From contig JAQUUB010000155.1 of assembly GCA_028694115.1 (NCBI GenBank), positions 1 to 7,946 on the forward strand: a stretch of DNA of 7,946 nucleotides, written 5' to 3'. Shown here piece by piece: positions 1-6,085 of this stretch; within the stretch, counting starts at the first letter, position 1; each line of letters begins with the position of its first letter. The notes under the pieces were generated by a model. It was not told where the DNA came from, did no database searches, and saw nothing but the letters and a program-made list of their open reading frames with translations. A program made the position numbers and the translations under genes. The stretch comes from Lachnospiraceae bacterium (GTDB lineage: Bacteria > Bacillota_A > Clostridia > Lachnospirales > Lachnospiraceae).

Positions 1-798
1 TATAAAGATATAGTGGCCATTGGACTTGCTCTTCCGGGTCCCTACATACGCGATGAGGGACGTATTGCAATGATAACCCGAATGCCTTTTTGGCATAATA
101 TTAATTTTATTAAGGAATTTAAAAATGAGTTTAACAAGCCGTTTTTTATTGAGCAGGATGCTAATGCTGGAGCATTGGCAGAATGGTGGTTTGGAGATCA
201 TGACAGACCATTACATACAATGGCGTACTTGCTGGATGGGGAAGGATTAGGATCTGGCATTGTTGAGAATGGTAACTTATTGCTGGGAAAACAGGGTGTT
301 GCGAGTGAACTTGGTCACATAAGTGTGGATGTTCATGGTCCACGTTGTGAATGTGGTAATCATGGTTGTTTGGAGATGTATTGTTCTGCTCCAGCGATGT
401 TGAAGATGGCACAACAAAAAGTACCAGAATGTTTTGTAAAGGACTATCAGAATAGAGCGGAAGCTTGTAATGCTGTTTTTGAAGCAGCACGAAATGGTAA
501 CCAAAAGGCGCTAGAAGTAGTTCATGAGATTGCAGAATACCTTGGCTATGGTTGCGTTGTGCTGATAAATGCCTATAATCCGGATATTATTGTTATTGGT
601 GACAGTGTATCCCAAGGAGGAGATTTACTTTTACCTACAATTAAGGAAGTGGTAAAACAGCGTACAATCTCTGATTTACATAACAAGGTACAGATTAAAT
701 TATCAAATCTAAAAGTTGATCCTACTCTGTATGGTGCAGCTGCAATAGCAACGGATAGGGTTCTAAGAATGCCGAGCGAATATTTGGCTATTAAATAA
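1..798 (+). CDS. ROK-family protein, probably a sugar-responsive repressor (5' end missing)
   Basis: The reading frame is open from base 1, so this is the C-terminal 265 residues of a longer protein cut by the window edge; the GTG at 13 is internal. ROK hallmarks, numbered from base 1: LPGP near residues 10-13, DANA at 53-56, a glycine-rich GLGSG loop, ELGH (E103, H106), and the zinc motif CECGNHGCLE with C116, C118 and C123. ROK proteins are either sugar kinases or repressors with an added N-terminal winged helix. I favour a repressor because it sits 55 bases upstream of a sugar importer, its C-terminus resembles XylR/NagC-type proteins, and the phosphate loop reads GEGLGSG where kinases usually have GTG. 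The DNA-binding domain would lie off the left edge, so the repressor call is inferred. A glucokinase-type enzyme is the alternative. It likely binds a monosaccharide and controls the downstream operon. Confidence 0.85.
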   Translation, partial: YKDIVAIGLALPGPYIRDEGRIAMITRMPFWHNINFIKEFKNEFNKPFFIEQDANAGALAEWWFGDHDRPLHTMAYLLDGEGLGSGIVENGNLLLGKQGVASELGHISVDVHGPRCECGNHGCLEMYCSAPAMLKMAQQKVPECFVKDYQNRAEACNAVFEAARNGNQKALEVVHEIAEYLGYGCVVLINAYNPDIIVIGDSVSQGGDLLLPTIKEVVKQRTISDLHNKVQIKLSNLKVDPTLYGAAAIATDRVLRMPSEYLAIK

Positions 799-809
799 TA
801 ATAAAAACT

Positions 810-831
810 TGCCTGTTTAATGATGCAGGCA
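810..831. promoter_or_regulatory. 22-bp inverted repeat upstream of the importer genes (candidate operator or intercistronic hairpin)
   Basis: TGCCTG (810-815) and CAGGCA (826-831) are perfect inverted arms around a 10-base centre, and a G-T pair can extend the stem by one. The repeat lies between the ROK gene and the ATPase gene. There is no T-run after it on the + strand, so it is not a terminator for the ROK gene, and read-through into mmsA is plausible. The arm length and spacing would suit a dimeric regulator such as the ROK protein. On the - strand it is followed by AG and a T-rich stretch, but no - strand gene is present to need a terminator. The role is inferred only. Confidence 0.4.
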
Positions 832-853
832 TATAGGAAGGTGGGTTTAAGCT

Positions 854-2401
854 ATGGAGCAGAATCCTTTCATCCTTCAGATGCAAGGTATTACAAAGAT
901 ATTCCCGGGAGTGCGTGCACTTGATAATGTTACGTTGGAAGTACGCCGTGGTTCTATTCACGCTATTTGTGGAGAAAATGGAGCAGGGAAATCTACCTTA
1001 ATGAAGGTTTTGTCCGGTGTATATCCTCACGGCACTTATGAAGGCCGAATTATTTACATGGGAAAAGAGATGACTTTTAAAAACATCAAAGAATCGGAGA
1101 ATGCAGGTATTGCAATTATTCATCAGGAGTTAACGATGATTCCAGAGTTGTCTATTAGCGAAAATATTTTTATGGGCAACGAAATAGTTAAGCATGGCTT
1201 GATTGACTGGGACGCTGTCAGACAACGTACAAGTGAAATGCTTGAGCGAGTAGGTCTATCAATAGATCCTAGTACTCCAATTAAACATTTAGGTGTAGGG
1301 CAACAACAATTGGTAGAAATTGCTAAGGCTTTGTCTAAAAATGTTAAGCTCCTTATCCTTGATGAGCCAACATCTGCACTTAACGAGTCTGACTCGGAAA
1401 ATTTGCTTAATCTGATGCGTGATTTAAAAACAAAGGATGTTACATGTATTATGATATCTCACAAACTCAATGAAATTGCAGAAATATCAGATTCGGTTAC
1501 TGTAATTCGTGATGGACATACGGTAGACAGCTATGAAGTTGAGGCGGGGCATGTTGACGAGAATAAAATTATACGTTCCATGGTAGGACGCTCGATTGAA
1601 AACCGGTATCCGGAGCATGAATCACATATTGGTGAGGTTATTTTCGAAGTAGATGATTGGTGCGTTGAGGATCCTCGAGTGGAAGGACGTATGGTATGCA
1701 AAAATTCTAGTTTTAATGTTAGAGCTGGTGAAATTGTTGGATTTGCTGGTCTAATGGGTGCAGGAAGAACAGAACTTATGCGATCCATCTTCGGGCGAAA
1801 CTATGGCATTTATAAAGGCGGAACCATTAAAATTAATGGCAAAGAGGTTCTAATTTCATCTGTTGAGTCCGCTATCAAACATGGCATCGCATATGTACCT
1901 GAGGATCGAAAAGATTTGGGACTTAATTTACTTGACTCAATTCGCAAAACAATTGTATCCGCAAATCTCGAGGCAATTAAAGTCGGAGGTTTACTCAATG
2001 ATCAAAAAGAACTTGCTGCTGCTGAAAAATATCGAGAATCTTTGACCATTAAGGCTGCAAGTGTAGATGTTGGAGTAAACACATTGTCAGGTGGGAATCA
2101 GCAAAAGGTTGTTTTGTCCAAATGGATGTTTACAGAGCCGGATGTTTTGATTCTTGATGAGCCGACACGAGGAATTGATGTCGGTGCAAAATACGAGATT
2201 TATCGTCTGATTCATACACTTGCAGATCAAGGCAAAGCAGTTATATTCATTTCTTCTGAATTGCCGGAGTTACTGGGTATGACGGATAGAATATATACTA
2301 TATTTGAGGGAAAAATTACGGGCGAACTGGAAAGAAGCGAGGCTGACCAGGAGTCTTTAATGAGAAAAATGACGATTACCTCTCGAGAGCAGTCTAAATA
2401 A
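854..2401 (+). CDS. mmsA: Monosaccharide ABC transporter ATP-binding protein (tandem ATPase, CUT2 family)
   Basis: A 515-residue cytoplasmic ATPase with two fused nucleotide-binding domains that powers sugar import. Domain 1: Walker A GENGAGKST at 40-48, degenerate signature LGVGQ at 146-150, Walker B LLILDE ending at D170-E171, H-loop H203. Domain 2: Walker A-like GLMGAGRTE at 299-307 with Arg in place of the usual Lys, signature LSGGNQQ at 411-417, and Walker B with D435-E436. One degenerate and one canonical half is normal for RbsA/MglA/XylG/GguA proteins. The segment around residues 49-63 (LMKVLSGVYPHGTYEG) is very close to XylG as I remember it, and the partner genes point to the GguA/MmsA subgroup. 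Length matches the family (about 500-515). The start at 854 follows an AAGGTGG-like site (839-844). The permease gene begins 19 bases after the stop. XylG is the main alternative name; substrate cannot be fixed from this subunit. Confidence 0.93.
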   Translation: MEQNPFILQMQGITKIFPGVRALDNVTLEVRRGSIHAICGENGAGKSTLMKVLSGVYPHGTYEGRIIYMGKEMTFKNIKESENAGIAIIHQELTMIPELSISENIFMGNEIVKHGLIDWDAVRQRTSEMLERVGLSIDPSTPIKHLGVGQQQLVEIAKALSKNVKLLILDEPTSALNESDSENLLNLMRDLKTKDVTCIMISHKLNEIAEISDSVTVIRDGHTVDSYEVEAGHVDENKIIRSMVGRSIENRYPEHESHIGEVIFEVDDWCVEDPRVEGRMVCKNSSFNVRAGEIVGFAGLMGAGRTELMRSIFGRNYGIYKGGTIKINGKEVLISSVESAIKHGIAYVPEDRKDLGLNLLDSIRKTIVSANLEAIKVGGLLNDQKELAAAEKYRESLTIKAASVDVGVNTLSGGNQQKVVLSKWMFTEPDVLILDEPTRGIDVGAKYEIYRLIHTLADQGKAVIFISSELPELLGMTDRIYTIFEGKITGELERSEADQESLMRKMTITSREQSK

Positions 2402-2420
2402 GAAAGGGTGGAAATACATC

Positions 2421-3665
2421 ATGAAATATATAAAGAAGATATTAGGCGGTGATCTCCGCCAATACACAATGGTGCTTGCTTTAGCAATACTTATCATTAC
2501 CTTTAATATTACTTCGGGAGGGAGAATGCTTACATCCTCTAACTTCCAGAATCTGTTATCAGGTAATGCATATGTATTAGTACTGGCACTTGGAATGTTA
2601 ATGGTTATTGTTATTGGACAGATCGACTTGTCTGTTGGATCGGTAGCTGGATTTTCAGGAATGGTTATGGCGATAGTAGCACGTGATTTTAACCTTCCAT
2701 GGTGGGCAGCTGTGCTTGTAGCTATCGCAATTGGTCTTTTGGCAGGAGCTTGGCATGGATTTTTCCTGGCCAAACTGGGTATTCCAGGATTTATTACAAC
2801 ATTGGGCGGTATGATGATCTTCCGTGGAGGCGTTATCTGGATATCACAGTCTATATCAGTACCGGCCCCTTCTGAACTGAAATGGTTCGGCGCTGGGTAT
2901 TTGCCAGATTGGGGTCCATCATTTACTGGTATGAACAATTCAACATTGTTGTTAGGTATTATTGGTATTGCAGCTTATGCTGTTATACAGTTACGCAAAT
3001 ATGCACATTCAGGTAATGTAACTGGAACAAAAGATCCACTTTGGACAGTGATTGTACGAATTGTTCTGGTAAGTGTTCTTATTGGATATTTTACATGGCT
3101 TTTTGGAGCAGGACGTCCGGGCACTTCATTCCCAATACCGGGTCTGATACTACTTATTTTGATTATTATTTACCATACAATTACTCAACGTACAAGATTT
3201 GGTCGTCATGTATATGCGGTAGGAGGTAATAAGAGTGCTGCAGCCTTATCGGGTGTTAATGTTAAGAAAACTTATTTCCTCACAATGGTAAATATGTCTC
3301 TTCTTGCAGCAATAGCAGGGATTCTATTTGTAGGACGATCTACTGCAGCTGGACCTGCTGATGGTACTTCTTGGGAAATGGACGCAATTGCATCTGTATT
3401 TATTGGCGGTGCGGCTGTTTCAGGAGGTGTTGGAACGATTCTTGCCACTATGGTTGGTGGAATGGTAATGGCTGTTCTTAACAGTGGACTTATGCTTATG
3501 GGTGTTGGAGCTGACCGTACTCAAGTAATAAAAGGGTTTGTATTGCTCGCTGCGGTTGCGTTTGATGTATATAACAAGCGTCATGGACGTAGTTCCATCA
3601 CCGGAAGACTGTTTCCTGAAAAGGAATCTGTATCTAAGGAAGGCAAGCCTGCTAGCAATGGATGA
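2421..3665 (+). CDS. mmsB: Monosaccharide ABC transporter permease (CUT2 family)
   Basis: A 414-residue integral membrane protein that should form the homodimeric channel of the importer. About ten hydrophobic segments are visible, beginning near residues 15-30. Family marks are QIDLSVGS at 67-74, the usual first conserved block of RbsC/XylH/GguB permeases, and TRFGRHVYAVGG from residue 258, the cytoplasmic segment thought to contact the ATPase. A polar stretch near residues 190-208 separates the two halves, and the protein is longer than RbsC (about 320) but comparable with XylH/GguB (about 390-400). The start follows an AAGGGTGG-type site (2404-2411) with nine bases between. It is translated from the same message as the ATPase (19-base gap), and the binding-protein gene follows after 60 bases. 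The C-terminal tail (about 25 residues) is polar and cytoplasmic by inference. Confidence 0.92.
   Translation: MKYIKKILGGDLRQYTMVLALAILIITFNITSGGRMLTSSNFQNLLSGNAYVLVLALGMLMVIVIGQIDLSVGSVAGFSGMVMAIVARDFNLPWWAAVLVAIAIGLLAGAWHGFFLAKLGIPGFITTLGGMMIFRGGVIWISQSISVPAPSELKWFGAGYLPDWGPSFTGMNNSTLLLGIIGIAAYAVIQLRKYAHSGNVTGTKDPLWTVIVRIVLVSVLIGYFTWLFGAGRPGTSFPIPGLILLILIIIYHTITQRTRFGRHVYAVGGNKSAAALSGVNVKKTYFLTMVNMSLLAAIAGILFVGRSTAAGPADGTSWEMDAIASVFIGGAAVSGGVGTILATMVGGMVMAVLNSGLMLMGVGADRTQVIKGFVLLAAVAFDVYNKRHGRSSITGRLFPEKESVSKEGKPASNG
2445..2460 (+). other. Small GC-only hairpin just inside the permease gene
   Basis: GGCGG (2445-2449) and CCGCC (2456-2460) form a five-pair all-GC stem with a six-base loop, covering codons 9-14 of mmsB. 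In an AT-rich gene this is the strongest short stem near the start codon and could slow early elongation. It may also be chance; no function is claimed. Confidence 0.25.
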
Positions 3666-3687
3666 TAAAGCATTGCAGCTGGGCCTT
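3640..3687 (+). other. Imperfect long hairpin spanning the permease stop codon, upstream of the binding-protein gene
   Basis: The inner stem is GCAATG (3655-3660) with CATTGC (3671-3676) around a ten-base loop that contains the mmsB stop codon. After a bulged A the stem continues as GCT/AGC, a T-T mismatch, CC/GG, a three-base bulge, and AAGGC (3640-3644) with GCCTT (3683-3687). About 16 pairs form in all. No T-run follows, so it is not an intrinsic terminator. Such structures between permease and binding-protein genes can mark RNA processing or stabilise the downstream message, which would fit the need for excess binding protein. That role is inferred. Confidence 0.4.
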
Positions 3688-3713
3688 ATATGGTCAAAAG
3701 ACCTAAAAAAAAA

Positions 3714-3719
3714 GGGAGG
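3714..3719 (+). promoter_or_regulatory. Ribosome binding site fixing the start of the binding-protein gene
   Basis: GGGAGG lies six bases before the ATG at 3726 and directly follows a run of nine A (3705-3713). It selects 3726 over the in-frame ATG at 3690, which has no comparable site and would put a charged 12-residue extension before the lipoprotein signal peptide. Confidence 0.85.
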
Positions 3720-3725
3720 ATTACT

Positions 3726-4895
3726 ATGAGAAAGAAAAAACTTTTGTCCTTAGTTATCGCAACTACAATGATTGTAGCGTTAACAGGATGTGGGGCAAAC
3801 AAAGAAGAAGCAGCTGCTGTGGAAAGCACAACTGACGCAGCAGAGGTTACAAGTGAAGCAGCACCTTCAGATGATGCGGATGCTACGGAAGCAGCGGATG
3901 TTAGCGACGCAGGTGCAGGATTTGAAGCGGGAGCAACAATTGGTATTTCTTTACCATGGCTTGGTACTCAGAACTGGAAAGAAGCTGAGACAATGTTCAA
4001 GGATCAGTTAGAAGCAGCAGGCTTCAAAGCACTTATTCAGGCAGCTGATCAGAAGGTTCCACAACAGCAGCAACAGATTGAGTCTATGATTGAAAATGGA
4101 GCAAAGGTTATCGTTGTTGGTCCTGTTGATGGTTCACAGCTTGGTGCAGTTCTTGAACAAGCAAAAGACGCAGGTATCTACGTAATTGGTTATGATCGTC
4201 TTATTGAAAACACAACTGGTGTTGACAGTGTAGTACAGTTTGGTAGTGTTAAGACTGGTGAATTACAGGCACAGGCATTACTTGATGGTTTAGCTAAAGT
4301 AAAAGGCGAAGGCCCTTACAATATTGAGTTATTTGGCGGCGGCCCTGCTGATCCTAATGCACCAAACTTCTTTAAAGGTGCTATGACAGTACTTCAGCCA
4401 AAAATTGATGATGGTACACTTACAGTTGTATCTAATCAAACGGACTTTACTCAGTGTGCAACTGTAGATTGGGATAATTCAAAAGCTCAGGCTCGTATGG
4501 ATTCACTTATTTCTGGTTTCTACTCAGATATGGAAATTGACGGTGTTCTTTCACCTAACGATGGTATTGCTCGTGCTATCATTACTTCTTGCGAAAATGC
4601 TGGACAGGAAATTCCTGTTGTTTCAGGTCTTGATGCTGAAAATGAATCTGTTGAGTGGGTTTGGTCAGGAAGACAGTATTCAACAGTTGCAAAACCTACC
4701 GATGCTCTCGTAGGAAAGACAGTTGAAATTATCAAATCTCTTCAGGCTGGTGATGGAATGCCTGCAACAGACGTAACAGTAAACAATGGAAAAATTGATG
4801 TTTCAGTTTTCGAACTTCCTCCAGTAGTTGTTACAAAGGAAAATGCAAAAGAAGCATTTGCAAACGATCCTGATCGCCTTGCACTTTTAAAATAG
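3726..4895 (+). CDS. chvE: ChvE-like monosaccharide-binding lipoprotein of the ABC importer
   Basis: A 389-residue extracytoplasmic sugar-binding protein anchored by lipid. It starts with a basic RKKK stretch and a hydrophobic core, then lipobox LTGC with the lipidated cysteine at C22. Residues 23-69 form an acidic, Ala/Glu/Asp/Ser/Thr-rich linker. The periplasmic-binding-protein fold runs from about residue 70 to the end. Segments GYDRLIENT, NIELFGGGPADPN (199-211), LSPNDG, VVSGLDAE and QYSTV match ChvE of Agrobacterium closely as I remember it (NIELFGGSPDD, LSPYDG, VVSGQDAE, QYSTI). ChvE binds several aldoses and also takes part in signalling and chemotaxis. The substrate here could be glucose, galactose, xylose, arabinose or, given the kinase that follows, fructose. 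A short five-glutamine run follows VP. Codon choice (many GTT, GGT, CTT) suggests high expression. Hairpins lie on both sides of the gene. Confidence 0.92.
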   Translation: MRKKKLLSLVIATTMIVALTGCGANKEEAAAVESTTDAAEVTSEAAPSDDADATEAADVSDAGAGFEAGATIGISLPWLGTQNWKEAETMFKDQLEAAGFKALIQAADQKVPQQQQQIESMIENGAKVIVVGPVDGSQLGAVLEQAKDAGIYVIGYDRLIENTTGVDSVVQFGSVKTGELQAQALLDGLAKVKGEGPYNIELFGGGPADPNAPNFFKGAMTVLQPKIDDGTLTVVSNQTDFTQCATVDWDNSKAQARMDSLISGFYSDMEIDGVLSPNDGIARAIITSCENAGQEIPVVSGLDAENESVEWVWSGRQYSTVAKPTDALVGKTVEIIKSLQAGDGMPATDVTVNNGKIDVSVFELPPVVVTKENAKEAFANDPDRLALLK

Positions 4896-4932
4896 TTATT
4901 ATTTGTGTTCTTGATTTTATGTGTGTGTTTAT

Positions 4933-4970
4933 AAAGAGGGGGGCAGGGGATATATTCCTCTGCCTCCTTT
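4933..4970 (+). other. Intercistronic hairpin between binding-protein and kinase genes
   Basis: GGGGCAGGGGA (4940-4950) pairs with TCCTCTGCCTC (4956-4966), eleven pairs including two G-U, around loop TATAT. After a three-base bulge AAAG (4933-4936) pairs with CTTT (4967-4970). It starts 37 bases after the chvE stop and ends 19 bases before the kinase ribosome binding site. The sequence after it is AAACAATAATAAC, not a T-run, so it is at best a weak terminator. A partial stop or 3'-end stabiliser that keeps kinase message lower than binding-protein message is the likeliest reading, by inference. Confidence 0.55.
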
Positions 4971-4989
4971 AAACAATAATAACTTTTTA

Positions 4990-4994
4990 AGGAG
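4990..4994 (+). promoter_or_regulatory. Ribosome binding site fixing the start of the kinase gene
   Basis: AGGAG sits seven bases before the ATG at 5002. It decides against the in-frame GTG at 4921, whose 27-residue extension would be translated from the hairpin at 4933-4970 and is unlike PfkB kinases. Confidence 0.85.
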
Positions 4995-5001
4995 AATAGG
5001 T

Positions 5002-5997
5002 ATGGAAAAAACATATGATGTGATTTCTTTAGGAGAATTGCTCATCGATATGACAAATAATGGGATGTCTGAAAGGGGCAATACACTATTTGAGGCAAAT
5101 CCCGGTGGTGCACCTTGTAATGTTCTGGCAATTCTGAACAAACTTGGACGAAAAGTCGGTTTTATTGGCAAAGTTGGTGATGATATTTTTGGTCATAAGC
5201 TGAAAAAAGTACTGGAGGAAGTGGGTATTGATACAAAAAATTTAATTATCGATAGAGATGCAAGAACAACTTTGGCATTTGTACAAACCTTTGAAGATGG
5301 AGACAGAGATTTTTCCTTCTACCGTAATCCTGGCGCAGATATGATGTTGAAAAAAGAAGATGTAGATGTTGATTTAGTACGAGATACAAAGATTTTTCAC
5401 TTTGGTACGCTATCCATGACACATGAGGATGTAAGAGAGGCAACAGAATATGCAATTGAGGAAGCAAAAAAGGCAGGAGCTATCATTTCCTTTGATCCCA
5501 ATCTGAGGGAACCTCTTTGGAATTGTCTGGATGATGCAAAAGAGCAAGTTCTTAACGGACTCAAAAAGTGTGATGTGCTAAAAATCTCAGATAATGAGAT
5601 TCAGTGGCTTACAGGTGAGGTAGACTACACAGCCGGTGTTAGGAGAATTCGTGAGAAATATAATATTCCTCTGATCACGGTTTCGCTCGGGAAAAAGGGC
5701 AGTAGAGTTTATTATAAACAGCCGGCAACAGATGGTGATGGAATTATGGTAGAAGTAAAGCCATTTTTACAGAAAAACACGATTGAAACAACCGGTGCCG
5801 GAGATACTTTTAGTGGCTGCATTCTTCACAGCGTACTGGAAAAAGGATTGGATAATCTGAAAGAGGAAGATTTAAAAGAAATGCTCACCTTCGCAAATGG
5901 TGCTGCTTCCATTGTTACTACAAGAAATGGTGCTTTAAGGGTAATGCCAAATCTGGAGGAAGTAACTGAAATGATAAAAAATTATTCTCAATTCTAG
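5002..5997 (+). CDS. scrK: Fructokinase, PfkB/ribokinase family
   Basis: A 331-residue cytoplasmic kinase, expected to convert fructose and ATP to fructose 6-phosphate. The N-terminus reads VISLGELLIDM, followed by the first PfkB signature GGAPCN at 35-40 and GKVGDDIFG. RDFSFYRNPGAD (102-113) is typical of bacterial fructokinases rather than of 2-keto-3-deoxygluconate kinases or ribokinases. The second PfkB signature is ETTGAGDTF, with the anion-hole GAGD at 265-268 and D268 the expected catalytic base. Length is normal for the family, and no key residue is missing. It follows the binding-protein gene by 106 bases in the same direction, so it is probably the last gene of the importer operon, with a hairpin in the gap that may lower its expression. 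Its presence suggests that the imported sugar is fructose or is turned into it. Another ketose is possible, since PfkB specificity cannot be settled by motif alone. Confidence 0.88.
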   Translation: MEKTYDVISLGELLIDMTNNGMSERGNTLFEANPGGAPCNVLAILNKLGRKVGFIGKVGDDIFGHKLKKVLEEVGIDTKNLIIDRDARTTLAFVQTFEDGDRDFSFYRNPGADMMLKKEDVDVDLVRDTKIFHFGTLSMTHEDVREATEYAIEEAKKAGAIISFDPNLREPLWNCLDDAKEQVLNGLKKCDVLKISDNEIQWLTGEVDYTAGVRRIREKYNIPLITVSLGKKGSRVYYKQPATDGDGIMVEVKPFLQKNTIETTGAGDTFSGCILHSVLEKGLDNLKEEDLKEMLTFANGAASIVTTRNGALRVMPNLEEVTEMIKNYSQF

Positions 5998-6017
5998 CAA
6001 TAAGATTCGGAATAAAG

Positions 6018-6036
6018 TTTTAGGTACACCCTAAAA
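6018..6036. promoter_or_regulatory. Inverted repeat between the kinase and chemoreceptor genes
   Basis: TTTTAGG (6018-6024) and CCTAAAA (6030-6036) are perfect seven-base arms around TACAC. A further TTAGG half-site (6037-6041) follows directly, giving three related half-sites in 24 bases. No T-run follows on the + strand, so it does not look like an intrinsic terminator for the kinase gene. It could be a protein-binding site in the control region of the chemoreceptor gene. No convincing sigma-A promoter is seen: TAAAAT at 6032-6037 resembles a -10 box but lacks a good -35 partner. Confidence 0.4.
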
Positions 6037-6074
6037 TTAGGCGATTACAAAGGTTCCATGAATGAAAGGAACAC

Positions 6075-6079
6075 GGAGG
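6075..6079 (+). promoter_or_regulatory. Ribosome binding site favouring the start at 6086
   Basis: GGAGG lies six bases before the ATG at 6086. The in-frame ATG at 6062 is preceded only by AAAGG (6049-6053) at eight bases, a weaker but possible site that would add eight residues. Confidence 0.75.
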
Positions 6080-6085
6080 CAGAAT

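Noticed and set aside
161..504. Overlapping - strand open frames opposite the ROK gene
   Set aside because: They are antisense to a gene with clear family motifs, show low-complexity His/Gln/Thr-rich translations and have no domain signs.
809..837. Sigma-A promoter TTGCCT-N17-TATAGG before mmsA
   Set aside because: Each box matches only about four of six positions, and a start about seven bases later would fall within the ribosome binding site of mmsA.
1667..1676. Ten-base palindrome GAGGATCCTC in mmsA
   Set aside because: Several palindromes of this length are expected by chance in 8 kb, and it lies within conserved coding sequence.
2357..2938. 193-residue - strand open frame opposite the permease gene
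   Set aside because: It is antisense to conserved permease sequence, and its Pro/Ile/Thr-rich translation resembles no family. It is the mirror of hydrophobic codons.
3690..3725. Upstream ATG as start of the binding protein
   Set aside because: The signal peptide with its basic start and lipobox fits the ATG at 3726, which has GGGAGG at ideal spacing.
4062..4076. CAA/CAG run encoding five glutamines in the binding protein
   Set aside because: It is short, in frame, and lies in a surface helix region where ChvE also has Gln and Asn; it is not a notable repeat.
4911..4935. Promoter before the kinase, TTGATT with TATAAA
   Set aside because: The boxes are only 13 bases apart, and no better -35 box is found at 16-18 bases.
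4921..5001. GTG start giving a longer kinase
   Set aside because: The extra 27 residues fall on the hairpin and on the ribosome binding site of the ATG at 5002, and do not look like PfkB sequence.
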